This document shows, in pieces, positions 18,604 through 28,212 of a stretch of 64,000 nucleotides of DNA; position 1 is the first letter of the stretch; each line of letters begins with the position of its first letter. Source of the DNA: Acetatifactor muris (GTDB lineage Bacteria > Bacillota > Clostridia > Lachnospirales > Lachnospiraceae); the NCBI GenBank assembly GCA_023664365.1, contig JAMPFR010000006.1, positions 1-64,000 of the forward strand, given 5' to 3'. Both the position numbers and the translations under genes were made by a program. The notes beneath the pieces were generated by a model. The model saw only the letters and a list, made by a program, of their open reading frames with translations. It had not been told where the DNA came from and searched no databases.

Positions 18604-21197
18604 GCTTCCGCTCCTTTCCTGACTCCTGCGGTCAATTCGCCGTCCTGTGCATCAATCAGCACCGTATCGCCGCTGTCCGCCTTATCCTCCAGAATCAGCT
18701 TCGCCGTCATAGTCTCCACATACTTCTGAACATACCGTTTCAGAGGACGGGCGCCATATACAGGGTCATAGGCGTTGTCCACAATCAGACGCACCGCCTC
18801 CTGTGTCAGCTCCAGCTTCAGATTCCGATCCTCCAGGCGGCGGTTCAGATCCCCGATAATCAGATGCACAATGCCGCCGATATTCTCCCGGGTCAGAGGC
18901 TTGAACAGAATCGTCTCGTCCAGACGGTTTAAAAATTCCGGCCGGAAATGCGCCCGCAGCTCGCCCATCACCGCCTCCTCCGCCTCGCTGCTGATACTGC
19001 CCGTCTCGTCAATGCCCTCCAGCAGATACCCTGCGCCGATATTGGACGTCATAATCAATATGGTATTCTTGAAATCCACCGTGCGGCCCTGGGAGTCCGT
19101 AACCCGGCCGTCGTCCAGCACCTGCAGCAGCACATTGAACACATCCGGGTGGGCTTTCTCGATTTCGTCAAACAGCACCACGCTGTACGGCTTTCTTCTG
19201 ACCGCTTCGGTCAACTGTCCGCCTTCCTCATAGCCCACATATCCGGGAGGCGCTCCGATGAGCCTGGACACGGAGAATTTTTCCATGTACTCGCTCATGT
19301 CAATCCGCACCATATTGGTTTCATCGTCAAAGAGCGCGGCGGCAAGGGACTTTGCCAGCTCCGTCTTGCCCACGCCCGTAGGCCCCAGGAACAGGAAAGA
19401 ACCGATGGGCTTATCCGGATCCTTAATACCTGCCTTGGAACGGATGATTGCCTCCGTCACCTTCGTGACGCCTTCCTCCTGGCCGATGACTCTCCTGTGA
19501 AGCTCCTGATCCAGATGCAGGGTTTTATTCCTCTCACCTTCCGTCAGCTTCGCCACGGGAATACCCGTCCAACGTGAGACGATACGGGCGATTTCTTCAT
19601 CGGACACCCTCTCATGCACCAGTGTCATGTCCCGCTCTCCCACGCTTTCTTCCTCCTGCTCCAGCTGCTTCCTCAGACCGGGCAGCCTGCCGTAGGAAAG
19701 CTCCGCCGCTTTTTCCAGATTTCCTTCCCGCTCTGCAATCTGTATTTCATTATTTACACTGTCAATTTCCTCCCGGAGTCTGGAAAGCTTTTCCACGGAA
19801 GCCTTTTCATTGTCCCACTGGGCCTTCTTGCCTGCGAATTCCTCCTTCAGCTCCGCCAGCTCCCTCTGCAGATTTGCCAGTCTTTCCTGACTGAGACGGT
19901 CATCCTCCTTCTTCAGGGCGGCCTCCTCAATCTCCAGCTGCATGGTTTTCCTCTGCAGCTCATCCAGCTCCGTTGGCATGGAATCCAACTCTGTCTTAAT
20001 CAGGGCGCAGGCCTCGTCCACCAGGTCGATTGCCTTATCCGGCAGAAACCTGTCGGAAATATAGCGGTTGGACAGCACTGCGGCACTGACCAGTGCATTG
20101 TCCATGATTTTCACTCCATGGTACACCTCGTAGCGCTCCTTTAAGCCCCTCAGAATGGAAATGGTATCCTCCACCGTAGGCTCATCCACCAGCACCGGCT
20201 GGAAACGCCGCTCCAGAGCCGCATCCTTCTCAATATACTGCCTGTACTCGTCCAGGGTGGTGGCGCCGATGCAGTGCAGCTCTCCTCTGGCAAGCATGGG
20301 CTTCAACATATTTCCCGCATCCAGAGCGCCGTCTGTCTTGCCTGCCCCCACTATGGTATGCAGCTCATCAATGAACAGAATAATCTGCCCGTCGCTGCTT
20401 TTCACATCCTCCAGCACCGCCTTCAGACGCTCCTCAAACTCCCCACGATACTTTGCCCCTGCCACCAGAGCTCCCATGTCCAGGGCAAAAATCTTCTTGT
20501 CCTTCAATCCCTGGGGCACATCCCCTCTGACAATACGCTGGGCAAGCCCCTCCACCACGGCGGTTTTGCCCACGCCGGGCTCTCCAATCAGACAGGGATT
20601 GTTCTTCGTCTTTCGGGACAGGATACGGATGATATTTCTGATTTCACCGTCCCTGCCGATGACAGGATCCAGCTTCTGATTTCTGGCCTTTTCCACCAGA
20701 TCCTGGCCGTATTTTTCCAGCGTGTCGTAGGTGGCCTCCGGGTTATCGCTGGTAACCCGCTGATTCCCCCTGACTGTGGACAGAGCCTGCAGAAAGCGCT
20801 CCCTGGTAATGCCGTATTCTTTCCATATCTGATCGATGGCCCGGTTAGGGTGCTTTAACATAGCCAGGAACAGGTGCTCCACGGACACATACTCGTCCCC
20901 CAGGGCCTTTGCCTCATCTTCGGCGCTTATCAGGGCTTTGTTCAGCATCTCGCCGATATAGACCTGGCCTCCCTGTACCTTGGGCCGCTTCTTCAGCGCT
21001 TCCTCCGTCCGGCTTACGAAATGCTCCTTCCGGATCTCCATCTTCTCTATCAGCTTCAGAATCAGGCTGTCCTCCAGGGTCAGCAGGCTGTAGAGCAGAT
21101 GCTCCTGCTCTATCTCCTGATTTCCGTACTCATAGGCAAGCCGCTCGCAGCCTTCCACAGCCTGCACAGACTTCTGTGTAAATTTCTGAATGTTCAT
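18600..21197 (-). CDS. clpB: ATP-dependent disaggregase ClpB
   Basis: An 865-residue Hsp100 chaperone that extracts proteins from aggregates together with DnaK. It has the N-terminal double Clp repeat, AAA-1 with Walker A GEPGVGKT, the long M-domain coiled coil (about 400-530) that separates ClpB from ClpC/ClpA, and AAA-2 with [15 protein letters not shown]. The length is normal. No tyrosine/IGF-like ClpP loop is evident. The ribosome site GAGGAGG precedes the ATG. Confidence 0.96.
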   Translation of the reverse strand: MNIQKFTQKSVQAVEGCERLAYEYGNQEIEQEHLLYSLLTLEDSLILKLIEKMEIRKEHFVSRTEEALKKRPKVQGGQVYIGEMLNKALISAEDEAKALGDEYVSVEHLFLAMLKHPNRAIDQIWKEYGITRERFLQALSTVRGNQRVTSDNPEATYDTLEKYGQDLVEKARNQKLDPVIGRDGEIRNIIRILSRKTKNNPCLIGEPGVGKTAVVEGLAQRIVRGDVPQGLKDKKIFALDMGALVAGAKYRGEFEERLKAVLEDVKSSDGQIILFIDELHTIVGAGKTDGALDAGNMLKPMLARGELHCIGATTLDEYRQYIEKDAALERRFQPVLVDEPTVEDTISILRGLKERYEVYHGVKIMDNALVSAAVLSNRYISDRFLPDKAIDLVDEACALIKTELDSMPTELDELQRKTMQLEIEEAALKKEDDRLSQERLANLQRELAELKEEFAGKKAQWDNEKASVEKLSRLREEIDSVNNEIQIAEREGNLEKAAELSYGRLPGLRKQLEQEEESVGERDMTLVHERVSDEEIARIVSRWTGIPVAKLTEGERNKTLHLDQELHRRVIGQEEGVTKVTEAIIRSKAGIKDPDKPIGSFLFLGPTGVGKTELAKSLAAALFDDETNMVRIDMSEYMEKFSVSRLIGAPPGYVGYEEGGQLTEAVRRKPYSVVLFDEIEKAHPDVFNVLLQVLDDGRVTDSQGRTVDFKNTILIMTSNIGAGYLLEGIDETGSISSEAEEAVMGELRAHFRPEFLNRLDETILFKPLTRENIGGIVHLIIGDLNRRLEDRNLKLELTQEAVRLIVDNAYDPVYGARPLKRYVQKYVETMTAKLILEDKADSGDTVLIDAQDGELTAGVRKGAEA

Positions 21198-21242
21198 TGT
21201 CCCGCCTCCTCACCAGCGTTTTTGTTTTGCTGTTCTATAATG

Positions 21243-21270
21243 AATATAACACTGTTTTCAGGGAAATCAA
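21243..21270 (-). promoter_or_regulatory. Candidate clpB promoter
   Basis: The minus strand reads TTGATT (21265-21270), 16 bases, TATATT (21243-21248), about 50 bases before the clpB ATG. No CIRCE element or CtsR box was seen around it, although these often control clpB in Firmicutes. Confidence 0.45.
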
Positions 21271-21311
21271 TAAACAAAGTATAAACTTATCTGAAAAAGC
21301 TGTAAAGAAAT

Positions 21312-24266
21312 TTATCGGATTTCCTTTACCTCATATCCCGCCTCAGTGACTGTCGCGGTCAATACGTCGTCGCTCACCTCTTCCGCAAGCTCCAGGGCAG
21401 CCGTCTTATCCTCCAGGCTCATGGTGACTGCGCTCACTCCCGCCACAGCCTCCAATGCCTTCTGCACCCTGCCGGTGCAGTGTGCGCACATCATTCCATC
21501 GATGGTCATTACCTTTGTCATCTTTGTCATCTTTTTCTCCTCGCTTTCTGTTTTTACTGCTTTTACTGTTTTATCTTCCAAAGCTGCAGTTCTCAGCTCC
21601 GTGAAGCCGCTCTTGAAGCCCCGAAGCCGCAGGGCGTTCCCCACCACGAAAATGCTGCTCAGGCTCATGGCCGCCGCGCCGAACATGGGATTCAGCCTGA
21701 TCCCAAACAAGGGATACCAGGCTCCCGCTGCAAGGGGGATGCCGATGGCATTGTAGAAAAAGGCCCAGAACAGATTCTGCTTGATATTGCGGATAACCGC
21801 CCGGCTTAAACGCACAGCCGTGGCTGCATCCCGCAGATCGCTCTTCATCAGTACAATGTCGGCGCTCTCCATGGCTACGTCCGTGCCTGCTCCGATTGCC
21901 ATTCCCACATCAGCCGCCGCCAGAGCCGGGGCGTCATTGATGCCGTCTCCCACCATGGCTGCTTTTCTTCCTGCCTCCTTCAGTTCCCTGATCTTCTTTT
22001 CCTTATCCTGGGGCAGAACCTCCGCCACTACTTCCTCTATGCCAAGCTGCCGCCTGACCGCCTCTGCGGTACGTCTGTTGTCCCCCGTCAGCATCACTAC
22101 ATGGATCCCCATTTTCCGGAATCTCTGAATCGCAATATAAGAGCTTGCCTTAATTTCATCCGCCACGTCAATGCTTCCCAGAAGGCGGCCTTCTCCGCCC
22201 ACCAGCAGAGGCGTTCTGCCCTCCTCCGCTATGGAATCCAGCCCCTTTGCCACCATCTCGTCAATGACAATGCCGTTCTCCTCCATATAGGCCCGGTTTC
22301 CCACAAAGTACCGGGTTCCCGCTTTCGCCCCGGTATCTCTTCCGGCGTTTTCTTCCCACTCCTTCCACTTTTCCGCCAGGAAAGCGGCGGCCTCTTTCTC
22401 CTCCGGCTTCCTGCCGTCAGATCCCTTTGCTCCCAGGTTGGATGTAAGCACCGCTCTGCCCCCGTCCTCCTGCTTTCCCGCCAGAAATACCGCCGTAGGG
22501 CCGTCCGCCTCCGGCATGAAGCCCCTGTCACGGGGTGCAATGTCCGTCGCCAGCACCCCTTCCACTCCTCTGCCGAATACAGCCTTAAAGTCCCGGATCT
22601 CCGGCAGCTCCAGTTTTTCCCGCTCCGCGTAAGCCACCACTGCTTCCGCCAGCGGATGCTCGCTTTTCTTTTCCAATGCAGCCGCAATGCTGACCAGTGT
22701 CTCCAGGGACATATCCTGCACATAACAGCCCGTTCCCGTGACATGCAGCTTCCCGGAGGTCAATGTGCCCGTCTTATCTAACACGATGGTGTCAATTTCC
22801 TTTGCCTGCTGCAGAGCCTCTCCCGACTTGATGAGAATGCCGTGTCTGGCTCCCACGCCCGTCCCTACCATGATCGCTACCGGCGTAGCCAGCCCCAGGG
22901 CACAGGGGCAGGATATGACAAGCACCGCTATGGCGGAGGAAATGGCAAACTCCGCTCCCTTTCCTGCAATCAGCCACACTGCCAGGGTCACCAGGGCGAT
23001 GCAGATGACCGCAGGCACAAACACTCCCGCCACCTTGTCTGCCAGCCGGGCGATAGGCGCCTTGCTGCCGCCTGCCTCCTCCACCAGCCGTATGATCTGG
23101 GCCAGCGTGGTGTCCTCCCCCACCCTGTCCGCACGACACTTTAAAAAACCGGCCTTGTTCACCGTGGCGGAAACCACCTTGTCTCCCGGCTGCTTTTCCA
23201 CGGGAAGGCTCTCCCCCGTGACAGCCGCCTCGTCAATGCTGGAATTTCCCTCCAGCACAGTACCGTCCACAGGCACCAGGCTTCCCGGCTTCACCAGGAA
23301 AATATCTCCGCTGCACAGCTCCTCCGTGGGTACCTCCCTCTCATTTCCGGCTTCATCCACCAGGATTGCCACCTTGGGCGACAGATCCATCAGCTTTGTA
23401 ATGGCCTCGCCGGTCTTTCCCTTGGATCGGCTCTCCAGATATTTACCTACCGTAATCAGTGTGAGAATCGTTCCCGCGGACTCAAAATAAAGGTCATGGG
23501 AATACTGCTCCACCACCGCCATATCTCCATGCCCTAGTCCAAAGCTGATACGGTACATGGCAAAGAGGCCGTAACCGATGGCGGCGGAGGCGCCCATGGC
23601 AATCAGACTGTCCATGTTGGGCGAAAAGTGTCCCAGGGTCTTGAAGCCCACTGAGAAAAATTTCCGGTTCATATACAAAATGGGCAGCAGCAGAATAAAC
23701 TGGGTCAGCGCAAAGGTCATTGCATTTTCGTTTCCATGCAGAAACCTGTGTACAAAGCCCGGAATCGGCAGTCCGAACCACTCATTAAACATGTGGTACA
23801 TAGCCACATACATCAGCGGAATCAGAAAGCCTATGGAGACGCCCAGCCGCCATTTCATGGCTTTTGATTCCTCTTTTGCCTGCCGCTGCAGCTCCTCCCG
23901 TCCGTCCTTCCGGGCGCTGCCGGCCCTGCTTCCCGTGCCGCCGGTCTGCCGGTTACTGCTCTGCCCGCCTGCGGGCTCTGCTCCCGATGCTTCCGGCTCC
24001 TGCCCGTTTTTCCCGGCCCGGCCTCGGATATCCGCCCGGCTTCCGCCACGGCTGCCGTTCATAAGGCTTGCCCCATAGCCCGCCTTTTCCACTGCGTTTA
24101 TAATGACTTCTTCAGTCAACATTTCTTCGTCATATTCAATGTCCATAGTCTCCGTCAACAGATTAACGGACGCCTTACTCACTCCCTCCAGCTTGTTTGC
24201 CGCCTTCTCCACATGGGACGAACAGGCGGAACAGGTCATGCCGGATATATGATACCGCTGTTTCAT
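21312..24266 (-). CDS. copA: Copper-exporting P1B-type ATPase with HMA domains at both ends
   Basis: A 984-residue copper pump of the inner membrane. An N-terminal HMA domain binds metal through GMTCSACSS (Cys12, Cys15). Then come a low-complexity Gly/Ser/Arg linker (about 70-125), membrane helices, the ion-path motif CPCALGLATP, the phosphorylation motif DKTGTLTSG, the HP motif KKSEHPLAEAVV and GDGINDAPAL. A second HMA domain (GMMCAHCTGRV) is fused at the C-terminus, replacing a free CopZ chaperone. A charged insertion of about 70 residues sits in the nucleotide-binding domain. It lies 9 bp after csoR and is probably repressed by CsoR. Confidence 0.95.
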   Translation of the reverse strand: MKQRYHISGMTCSACSSHVEKAANKLEGVSKASVNLLTETMDIEYDEEMLTEEVIINAVEKAGYGASLMNGSRGGSRADIRGRAGKNGQEPEASGAEPAGGQSSNRQTGGTGSRAGSARKDGREELQRQAKEESKAMKWRLGVSIGFLIPLMYVAMYHMFNEWFGLPIPGFVHRFLHGNENAMTFALTQFILLLPILYMNRKFFSVGFKTLGHFSPNMDSLIAMGASAAIGYGLFAMYRISFGLGHGDMAVVEQYSHDLYFESAGTILTLITVGKYLESRSKGKTGEAITKLMDLSPKVAILVDEAGNEREVPTEELCSGDIFLVKPGSLVPVDGTVLEGNSSIDEAAVTGESLPVEKQPGDKVVSATVNKAGFLKCRADRVGEDTTLAQIIRLVEEAGGSKAPIARLADKVAGVFVPAVICIALVTLAVWLIAGKGAEFAISSAIAVLVISCPCALGLATPVAIMVGTGVGARHGILIKSGEALQQAKEIDTIVLDKTGTLTSGKLHVTGTGCYVQDMSLETLVSIAAALEKKSEHPLAEAVVAYAEREKLELPEIRDFKAVFGRGVEGVLATDIAPRDRGFMPEADGPTAVFLAGKQEDGGRAVLTSNLGAKGSDGRKPEEKEAAAFLAEKWKEWEENAGRDTGAKAGTRYFVGNRAYMEENGIVIDEMVAKGLDSIAEEGRTPLLVGGEGRLLGSIDVADEIKASSYIAIQRFRKMGIHVVMLTGDNRRTAEAVRRQLGIEEVVAEVLPQDKEKKIRELKEAGRKAAMVGDGINDAPALAAADVGMAIGAGTDVAMESADIVLMKSDLRDAATAVRLSRAVIRNIKQNLFWAFFYNAIGIPLAAGAWYPLFGIRLNPMFGAAAMSLSSIFVVGNALRLRGFKSGFTELRTAALEDKTVKAVKTESEEKKMTKMTKVMTIDGMMCAHCTGRVQKALEAVAGVSAVTMSLEDKTAALELAEEVSDDVLTATVTEAGYEVKEIR

Positions 24267-24275
24267 GCTCTCCTC

Positions 24276-24599
24276 CTACTTCAACTTCTTCACCAGCTCC
24301 ACCGCCTCTTCCACCACGGCGGTATTCCCTTTTTGTATCTCCTCCACCACGCAGGTCTCCATATGCTCCTGCAGCACCAGGTAGCCGAAGGACTGCAGCG
24401 CGCTTTCCACCGCCGCCACCTGGGTCAGAATATCTCCGCAGTACCGGTTTTCATCCAGCATCCTGCCGATTCCGTTCAACTGTCCCACAATGCGGCTGAG
24501 ACGGTTTTTCAGCTGCTTCAGTTCCTTTTCTCCCCGGGGAGTGGACTTTAAGTGACAGCCGCATTCCATATTCTTTTCCGCCATAATATCTTCCGCCAT
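24276..24599 (-). CDS. csoR: CsoR-type copper-sensing repressor
   Basis: A 107-residue member of the CsoR/RcnR family, all-helical DNA-binding proteins that leave DNA when they bind copper(I). The Cys-His-Cys ligand set is visible as Cys54 (NRYCGDIL), His79 and Cys83 (LQEHMETCV). The N-terminus holds two further Cys and a His (MECGCHL) beyond the family core. It precedes copA, and two GC-rich palindromes lie in its leader. The ATG at 24599 has only a weak ribosome site (GGGCGGGA); an in-frame ATG five codons later is an alternative start. Confidence 0.92.
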   Translation of the reverse strand: MAEDIMAEKNMECGCHLKSTPRGEKELKQLKNRLSRIVGQLNGIGRMLDENRYCGDILTQVAAVESALQSFGYLVLQEHMETCVVEEIQKGNTAVVEEAVELVKKLK

Positions 24600-24764
24600 A
24601 TTGTTTCCCGCCCTGCCTTTCCTATTCTGTTCTTATCTGTTCCCGGCCTGTTTCTGTTTTTCCTGCCTTCAGCCCGCTGTTATAAACGCTTCTGATTCCA
24701 GCTGTCGGCGTCACTCTCAGAATTTACTCCCGCGAACAATGCGCCAGACGGCATTCGTGCAAAA

Positions 24765-24781
24765 ATACCCCCATAGGGTAT
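24765..24781. promoter_or_regulatory. CsoR-like operator, promoter-distal copy
   Basis: The 17-mer ATACCCCCATAGGGTAT is a pseudo-palindrome of the CsoR operator type (ATACCC...GGGTAT). It is the exact reverse complement of the second copy at 24799-24815 and lies about 10 to 25 bases downstream of the predicted transcription start of csoR-copA. Confidence 0.8.
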
Positions 24782-24793
24782 CCTGCTTTTAAC

Positions 24794-24822
24794 AGAATAT
24801 ACCCTATGGGGGTATTTGTCAA
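24794..24822 (-). promoter_or_regulatory. csoR-copA promoter with operator in its spacer
   Basis: On the minus strand TTGACA (24817-24822) and TATTCT (24794-24799) are 17 bases apart. The second operator copy (24799-24815) fills the spacer, the classic arrangement for repression by blocking RNA polymerase. With the two-base flanks, the operator copies form a 19 bp inverted repeat around a 17-base centre. Confidence 0.8.
24799..24815. promoter_or_regulatory. CsoR-like operator, promoter-overlapping copy
   Basis: The 17-mer ATACCCTATGGGGGTAT exactly mirrors the copy at 24765-24781. It lies between the -35 and -10 elements of the minus-strand promoter. Confidence 0.82.
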
Positions 24823-24884
24823 GACCTATACAGGTACCATTTTACAAAACCTGTTTTGCAGAACGGCTTCCTGCCGCCGACACT

Positions 24885-25538
24885 TCAATCATCACCATTA
24901 TAAATAGCCTCGAGCAATCCCCAGAAGAAAAGGTTATTTTGAGGAACTCCGTTCAATTCACAGGCATAGTAGGAAAAGATTCCTTCTTCTTCATCCTCAA
25001 AGACAAACTGTACGAGAATATCCGTTTTTTTATCGTAATACATTATTTCCCCCGTTACATTTACAACCCTTGTGCCATCCTCCGCTATGCCGGATTCCCA
25101 TTTCGGACTGCCCAGGTAATCGTCAAACGCATCTCCCACGGTTTTCTGCGGATAATCGTCAAGTGTGCCGTTTTTTATCATCTGAACATATTTATCGTTT
25201 TTAGCTTTTTCTCCACCTGAGCCAAGCATTGCGGCAACTATAAACAGCAGGAACAGACCTGCAGCCACGCCGAGAACCACAGGCCATTTCTTCCGCTTTT
25301 TCTTACCGGATGCATCCCCAAAGCTGTTTCCGGGCTGTCGCGCCGGATCGACTGAAGCCGCTGCTGCCGAATTGCCTGCTCCCGCTGCCGGCTTGACCCC
25401 GCCCGTCGTTGAATTGCCTACACCCGCTGTTGAATTGTCTGCGCCCGCTGCCGGGGTGCCTGCAGTCAGCCTTGCTCCGCATTTCTGACAGAATTCAGTG
25501 CCGTCCGGCGCCTCTGCGCCGCATTTTATACAAAACAT
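24885..25538 (-). CDS. Zinc-ribbon membrane protein of unknown function
   Basis: A 217-residue protein. An N-terminal zinc ribbon (CIKCGAEAPDGTEFCQKCG) is followed by an Ala/Gly/Thr/Asn linker with imperfect repeats (about 28-70), a Lys/Arg cluster, one membrane segment (WPVVLGVAAGLFLLFIVAAML) and a C-terminal domain of about 110 residues that would be outside the cell. It lies 18 bp after another zinc-ribbon gene, with which it shares the opening MFC(I/S)KCGA. GAGAGG precedes the ATG. The function is not known. Confidence 0.82.
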   Translation of the reverse strand: MFCIKCGAEAPDGTEFCQKCGARLTAGTPAAGADNSTAGVGNSTTGGVKPAAGAGNSAAAASVDPARQPGNSFGDASGKKKRKKWPVVLGVAAGLFLLFIVAAMLGSGGEKAKNDKYVQMIKNGTLDDYPQKTVGDAFDDYLGSPKWESGIAEDGTRVVNVTGEIMYYDKKTDILVQFVFEDEEEGIFSYYACELNGVPQNNLFFWGLLEAIYNGDD

Positions 25539-25556
25539 ATCTCTTTACCTCTCTCT

Positions 25557-26336
25557 TCATAAGTTTTTAACAACATTTACATAATACAGTACCGCCGCCT
25601 GCAGTATGGGAGCCGTCTTAATCAGACAGGAATGCGACAACATGCCCGACATACGGCCGTCAATCAAAAAGCCGCTGTGTTCTGCATTTACAAAATACTG
25701 CATTTGTCCGGAGGAAGGATCCGTCCTGTCGGGCCTGACAATAAGCACTGCAAGATTTTTCTCCTTTGGCCCGAACGCGCAGCCTAACGTTATCTCACCG
25801 ACAGCCTGAGACGCAGCCTTTTCAATATGGGCAAGCAGCCCTCCCTTTGCGGTTACATATCCCCATTGATGAAAATAAGGAGAAACGTACCTCATATTGT
25901 CATTTAAAAATTGAATGAAATTCTCCGTATCAATGACAACATCCGTTTTCCCGGAAAATTTTCTTCTACAGGAATTTCTGATGATTCCGCCCGCTATGAA
26001 AACGGCGCAATAGCCGAAAAATCCCCCGAACAGCAATAACCCCAACGGCCCTGCCAATATAAGGCCGAAAACCGCCAAAACACCGACGCATATCCAGATA
26101 AACAGCCAAGGTTTGCTATGATTTAAAATATCCTCCGCAGACTGGAACTTGGTTGTTTCCCTGACATGCTTGTCCACAAACGCCTTAAAGCCCGCCATAT
26201 CATAAGCCTGCTGAGACGCCTGTGCCGGTTGGCTGTCTGCCGCCTCCCCTTTATCACCGCTCACTACCTTATTGCCGCACTTCTGACAAAAGCCGGCCCC
26301 CTCGGCTATGAGCGCCCCACACTTTGAACAAAACAT
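25557..26336 (-). CDS. Zinc-ribbon membrane protein of unknown function
   Basis: A 259-residue protein with an N-terminal zinc ribbon (CSKCGALIAEGAGFCQKCG), a linker, and a hydrophobic hairpin near 95-140 (LFIWICVGVLAVFGLILAGPLG and GYCAVFIAGGII). The C-terminal 110 residues are soluble, mixed alpha/beta, and not recognised. The ATG at 26336 follows GGAGGAAAG. It is followed at 18 bp by the other zinc-ribbon gene and preceded by the HTH-like gene. Confidence 0.82.
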   Translation of the reverse strand: MFCSKCGALIAEGAGFCQKCGNKVVSGDKGEAADSQPAQASQQAYDMAGFKAFVDKHVRETTKFQSAEDILNHSKPWLFIWICVGVLAVFGLILAGPLGLLLFGGFFGYCAVFIAGGIIRNSCRRKFSGKTDVVIDTENFIQFLNDNMRYVSPYFHQWGYVTAKGGLLAHIEKAASQAVGEITLGCAFGPKEKNLAVLIVRPDRTDPSSGQMQYFVNAEHSGFLIDGRMSGMLSHSCLIKTAPILQAAVLYYVNVVKNL

Positions 26337-26472
26337 TTTCTTTCCTCCTTCTACTTTTTTTATTATCATGTTGTCTGAAGTAAACTTCACAGGCAAATCC
26401 CACCCCTTAACGACGGGTAATATCTCCTATCCTCCTTTCCCCATACAGGCTTCCGCCCTCCTCCTTTTACGA

Positions 26473-26934
26473 CTACTCCTGTGCCCCGCAGGAACGCAGC
26501 GGCTCCGCCTCATTCTGTTTCAGGAAAAGATTGACGTCAATAATGCTTCCCGGCCGCTCGTTGAACGCTGTCATAATCAGGGCGTCTCTGAAAATCCTTG
26601 CATACAGTTCCGGCATCCTGTACAGCTTCAGCGCCTTTTGTGTCTCCTGCAGATCAAATTCCGCGGCGTAGCACAGCCTCAAGATGACGTCCCGTTGCTT
26701 CGTCCTCTTTTCTCCCGTCAACAGTTTATAGCCATACCGCTCCGGAACGTCCGCCGCCAGAAACACATCCTGCTGCTTTATTTTCTTTTTTTTCAGCAAT
26801 TCTTTAAAATATTGAAAAAAGGCGGATTCCTCGTCCAGAATGCGGTCCTTGTTTTCTCTGAGATAGTCTGATATATGATTTATATGGGTGGAATTCAGAA
26901 CCTTTTCAAGTTCATCGGTAGTTTTGTTTTCCAT
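26473..26934 (-). CDS. Small helical, HTH-like protein divergent from the kinase gene
   Basis: A 153-residue, highly charged, probably all-helical protein. Residues around 45-75 (YFKELLKKKKIKQQDVFLAADVPERYGYKLLTGEKRTKQRDVILRLCYA) read like an Xre-type helix-turn-helix, but I did not identify a family. ATG 26934 is preferred to an ATG three codons earlier because of its AGGATG spacing. It is divergent from the Ser/Thr kinase gene with only about 60 bp between them, so shared regulation or a kinase/substrate pair is plausible but not shown. Confidence 0.7.
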   Translation of the reverse strand: MENKTTDELEKVLNSTHINHISDYLRENKDRILDEESAFFQYFKELLKKKKIKQQDVFLAADVPERYGYKLLTGEKRTKQRDVILRLCYAAEFDLQETQKALKLYRMPELYARIFRDALIMTAFNERPGSIIDVNLFLKQNEAEPLRSCGAQE

Positions 26935-26956
26935 TTTTGTCATCCTTTGCTATAAT
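26928..26956 (+). promoter_or_regulatory. Candidate kinase promoter
   Basis: TATAAT at 26951-26956 lies 17 bases after TTTCCA (26928-26933), a 4 of 6 match to the -35 consensus. The kinase ATG follows 40 bases later. Confidence 0.45.
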
Positions 26957-26995
26957 AAAATTCAGATACTGAAAAACCGGAGAGGAATCGCCCAC

Positions 26996-28084
26996 ATGGA
27001 TATCGCTTCAAGACTGGCCCTGTCCTATTATAAGGAAATTGCCGCTTTAAATGAGGAACACAATATATATGTAGTGCAAAACACTTCAAACCGACATATT
27101 TTTGTCCGTAAAATCCTGGACGTATATAATAAAAACGTGTATCACAGCTTAAAAGATCTCTCCCTGCCGGGCATGCCGCATATTTACGAGATCTTTGAAG
27201 CTGACGGCCGGCTGGTTATCATTGAAGAGTATATCGCCGGCAGCACGCTGGAGGAGCTTCTGAATGAAAACTATCCTTTTACCCCTGAGCTGGTTACCTC
27301 CGTTTTGCTCCAGCTCTGCGAAACGCTGCAGGCACTGCATAACTGTCAGCCTCCCATCATACACAGGGACATAAAGCCTTCCAACGTCATCCTGAAGCCC
27401 GACGGCAGGGCTGTGCTTCTGGACTTCAACGCCGCCAGACGCCTGTCCGCAGGCAAAGTCGAGGATACGAAGCTTCTCGGCACAAAGGGATACGCCGCGC
27501 CGGAGCAGTACGGCTTCGGCACATCCGACGCCAGAACGGACATTTATGCCCTTGGTATGCTGGCCAACACGCTGCTGAACGGAGGTTTTTCGCCCGTATG
27601 CACCGGGCATACCGCTCTGGCCCCTGTCATTCAGAAATGTATCCGGCTCAATCCTGAAGAGCGTTACCAAAACGTGGGAGAACTCCAAAAAGGCCTGAAA
27701 CTCCGGAAAAAATCAAATCTTCAGGAAGCCGCCCCGTCCCGCCGGGATCTGCGCAGGTATCTGCCGCCCGGCTTTCGCAGCGGGAATCCGATTTATATGA
27801 TTGTTTCTGCCCTCTGTTACGGCTTCATCTTCTGGCTTTGCCTCACACTGGAAATAAAAGATGCGGCTCCGCCCGAGCTATGGGTCGAACGCCTTTTCTG
27901 TCTTTTTACTTTTATGGGCACCATTTTTCTGTCCTGCAATTATTGCGGCATACAGTCCCTTTTTCCTCCCTGCCGGACGCAAAACAGATTCTTAAAATTC
28001 TGTTCCGTACTGCTTCTGGACGGAATTTTCATTTCTCTGGCTTTGGGAGTCATGGGCCTGATCGCTTCCATTGTCACATGGTAG
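26996..28084 (+). CDS. Membrane-anchored Ser/Thr protein kinase (Hanks type, divergent)
   Basis: A 362-residue kinase with the catalytic domain in the cytoplasm and three C-terminal membrane helices. The catalytic loop HRDIKPSN is intact (Asp125, Asn130), Lys39 in FVRKIL fits the ATP-anchoring lysine, and AAPEQY is the activation-segment end. The glycine-rich loop is not recognisable (IYVVQNTSNRHIF) and DFG reads DFN (143-145), so ATP or metal handling may be altered. The ATG at 26996 follows GGAGAGGA; the longer frame has no ribosome site. Unlike PknB-type kinases it has no PASTA repeats. Confidence 0.88.
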   Translation: MDIASRLALSYYKEIAALNEEHNIYVVQNTSNRHIFVRKILDVYNKNVYHSLKDLSLPGMPHIYEIFEADGRLVIIEEYIAGSTLEELLNENYPFTPELVTSVLLQLCETLQALHNCQPPIIHRDIKPSNVILKPDGRAVLLDFNAARRLSAGKVEDTKLLGTKGYAAPEQYGFGTSDARTDIYALGMLANTLLNGGFSPVCTGHTALAPVIQKCIRLNPEERYQNVGELQKGLKLRKKSNLQEAAPSRRDLRRYLPPGFRSGNPIYMIVSALCYGFIFWLCLTLEIKDAAPPELWVERLFCLFTFMGTIFLSCNYCGIQSLFPPCRTQNRFLKFCSVLLLDGIFISLALGVMGLIASIVTW

Positions 28085-28172
28085 CTTTATCTTACCATAG
28101 GATTCTGTTTTTTGTTGCCCCCGCAGAGGTGGGAATTTTCGGTTTTTTCGGCTGTCACTTTTTATAACCGTA

Positions 28173-28200
28173 AAAAGGGGCGCCCGGCGGCGCCCCTTTT
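28173..28200. terminator. Bidirectional terminator between convergent genes
   Basis: AAAAGGGGCGCC and GGCGCCCCTTTT form a perfect 12 bp stem with a CGGC loop. It lies between the kinase gene and the convergent DUF3990-partner gene and can serve both. Confidence 0.92.
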
Positions 28201-28212
28201 AGTTCGTTTGTT

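Noticed and set aside
21198..21311. CIRCE or CtsR box before clpB
   Set aside because: No TTAGCACTC/GAGTGCTAA pair and no GGTCAAA tandem were found.
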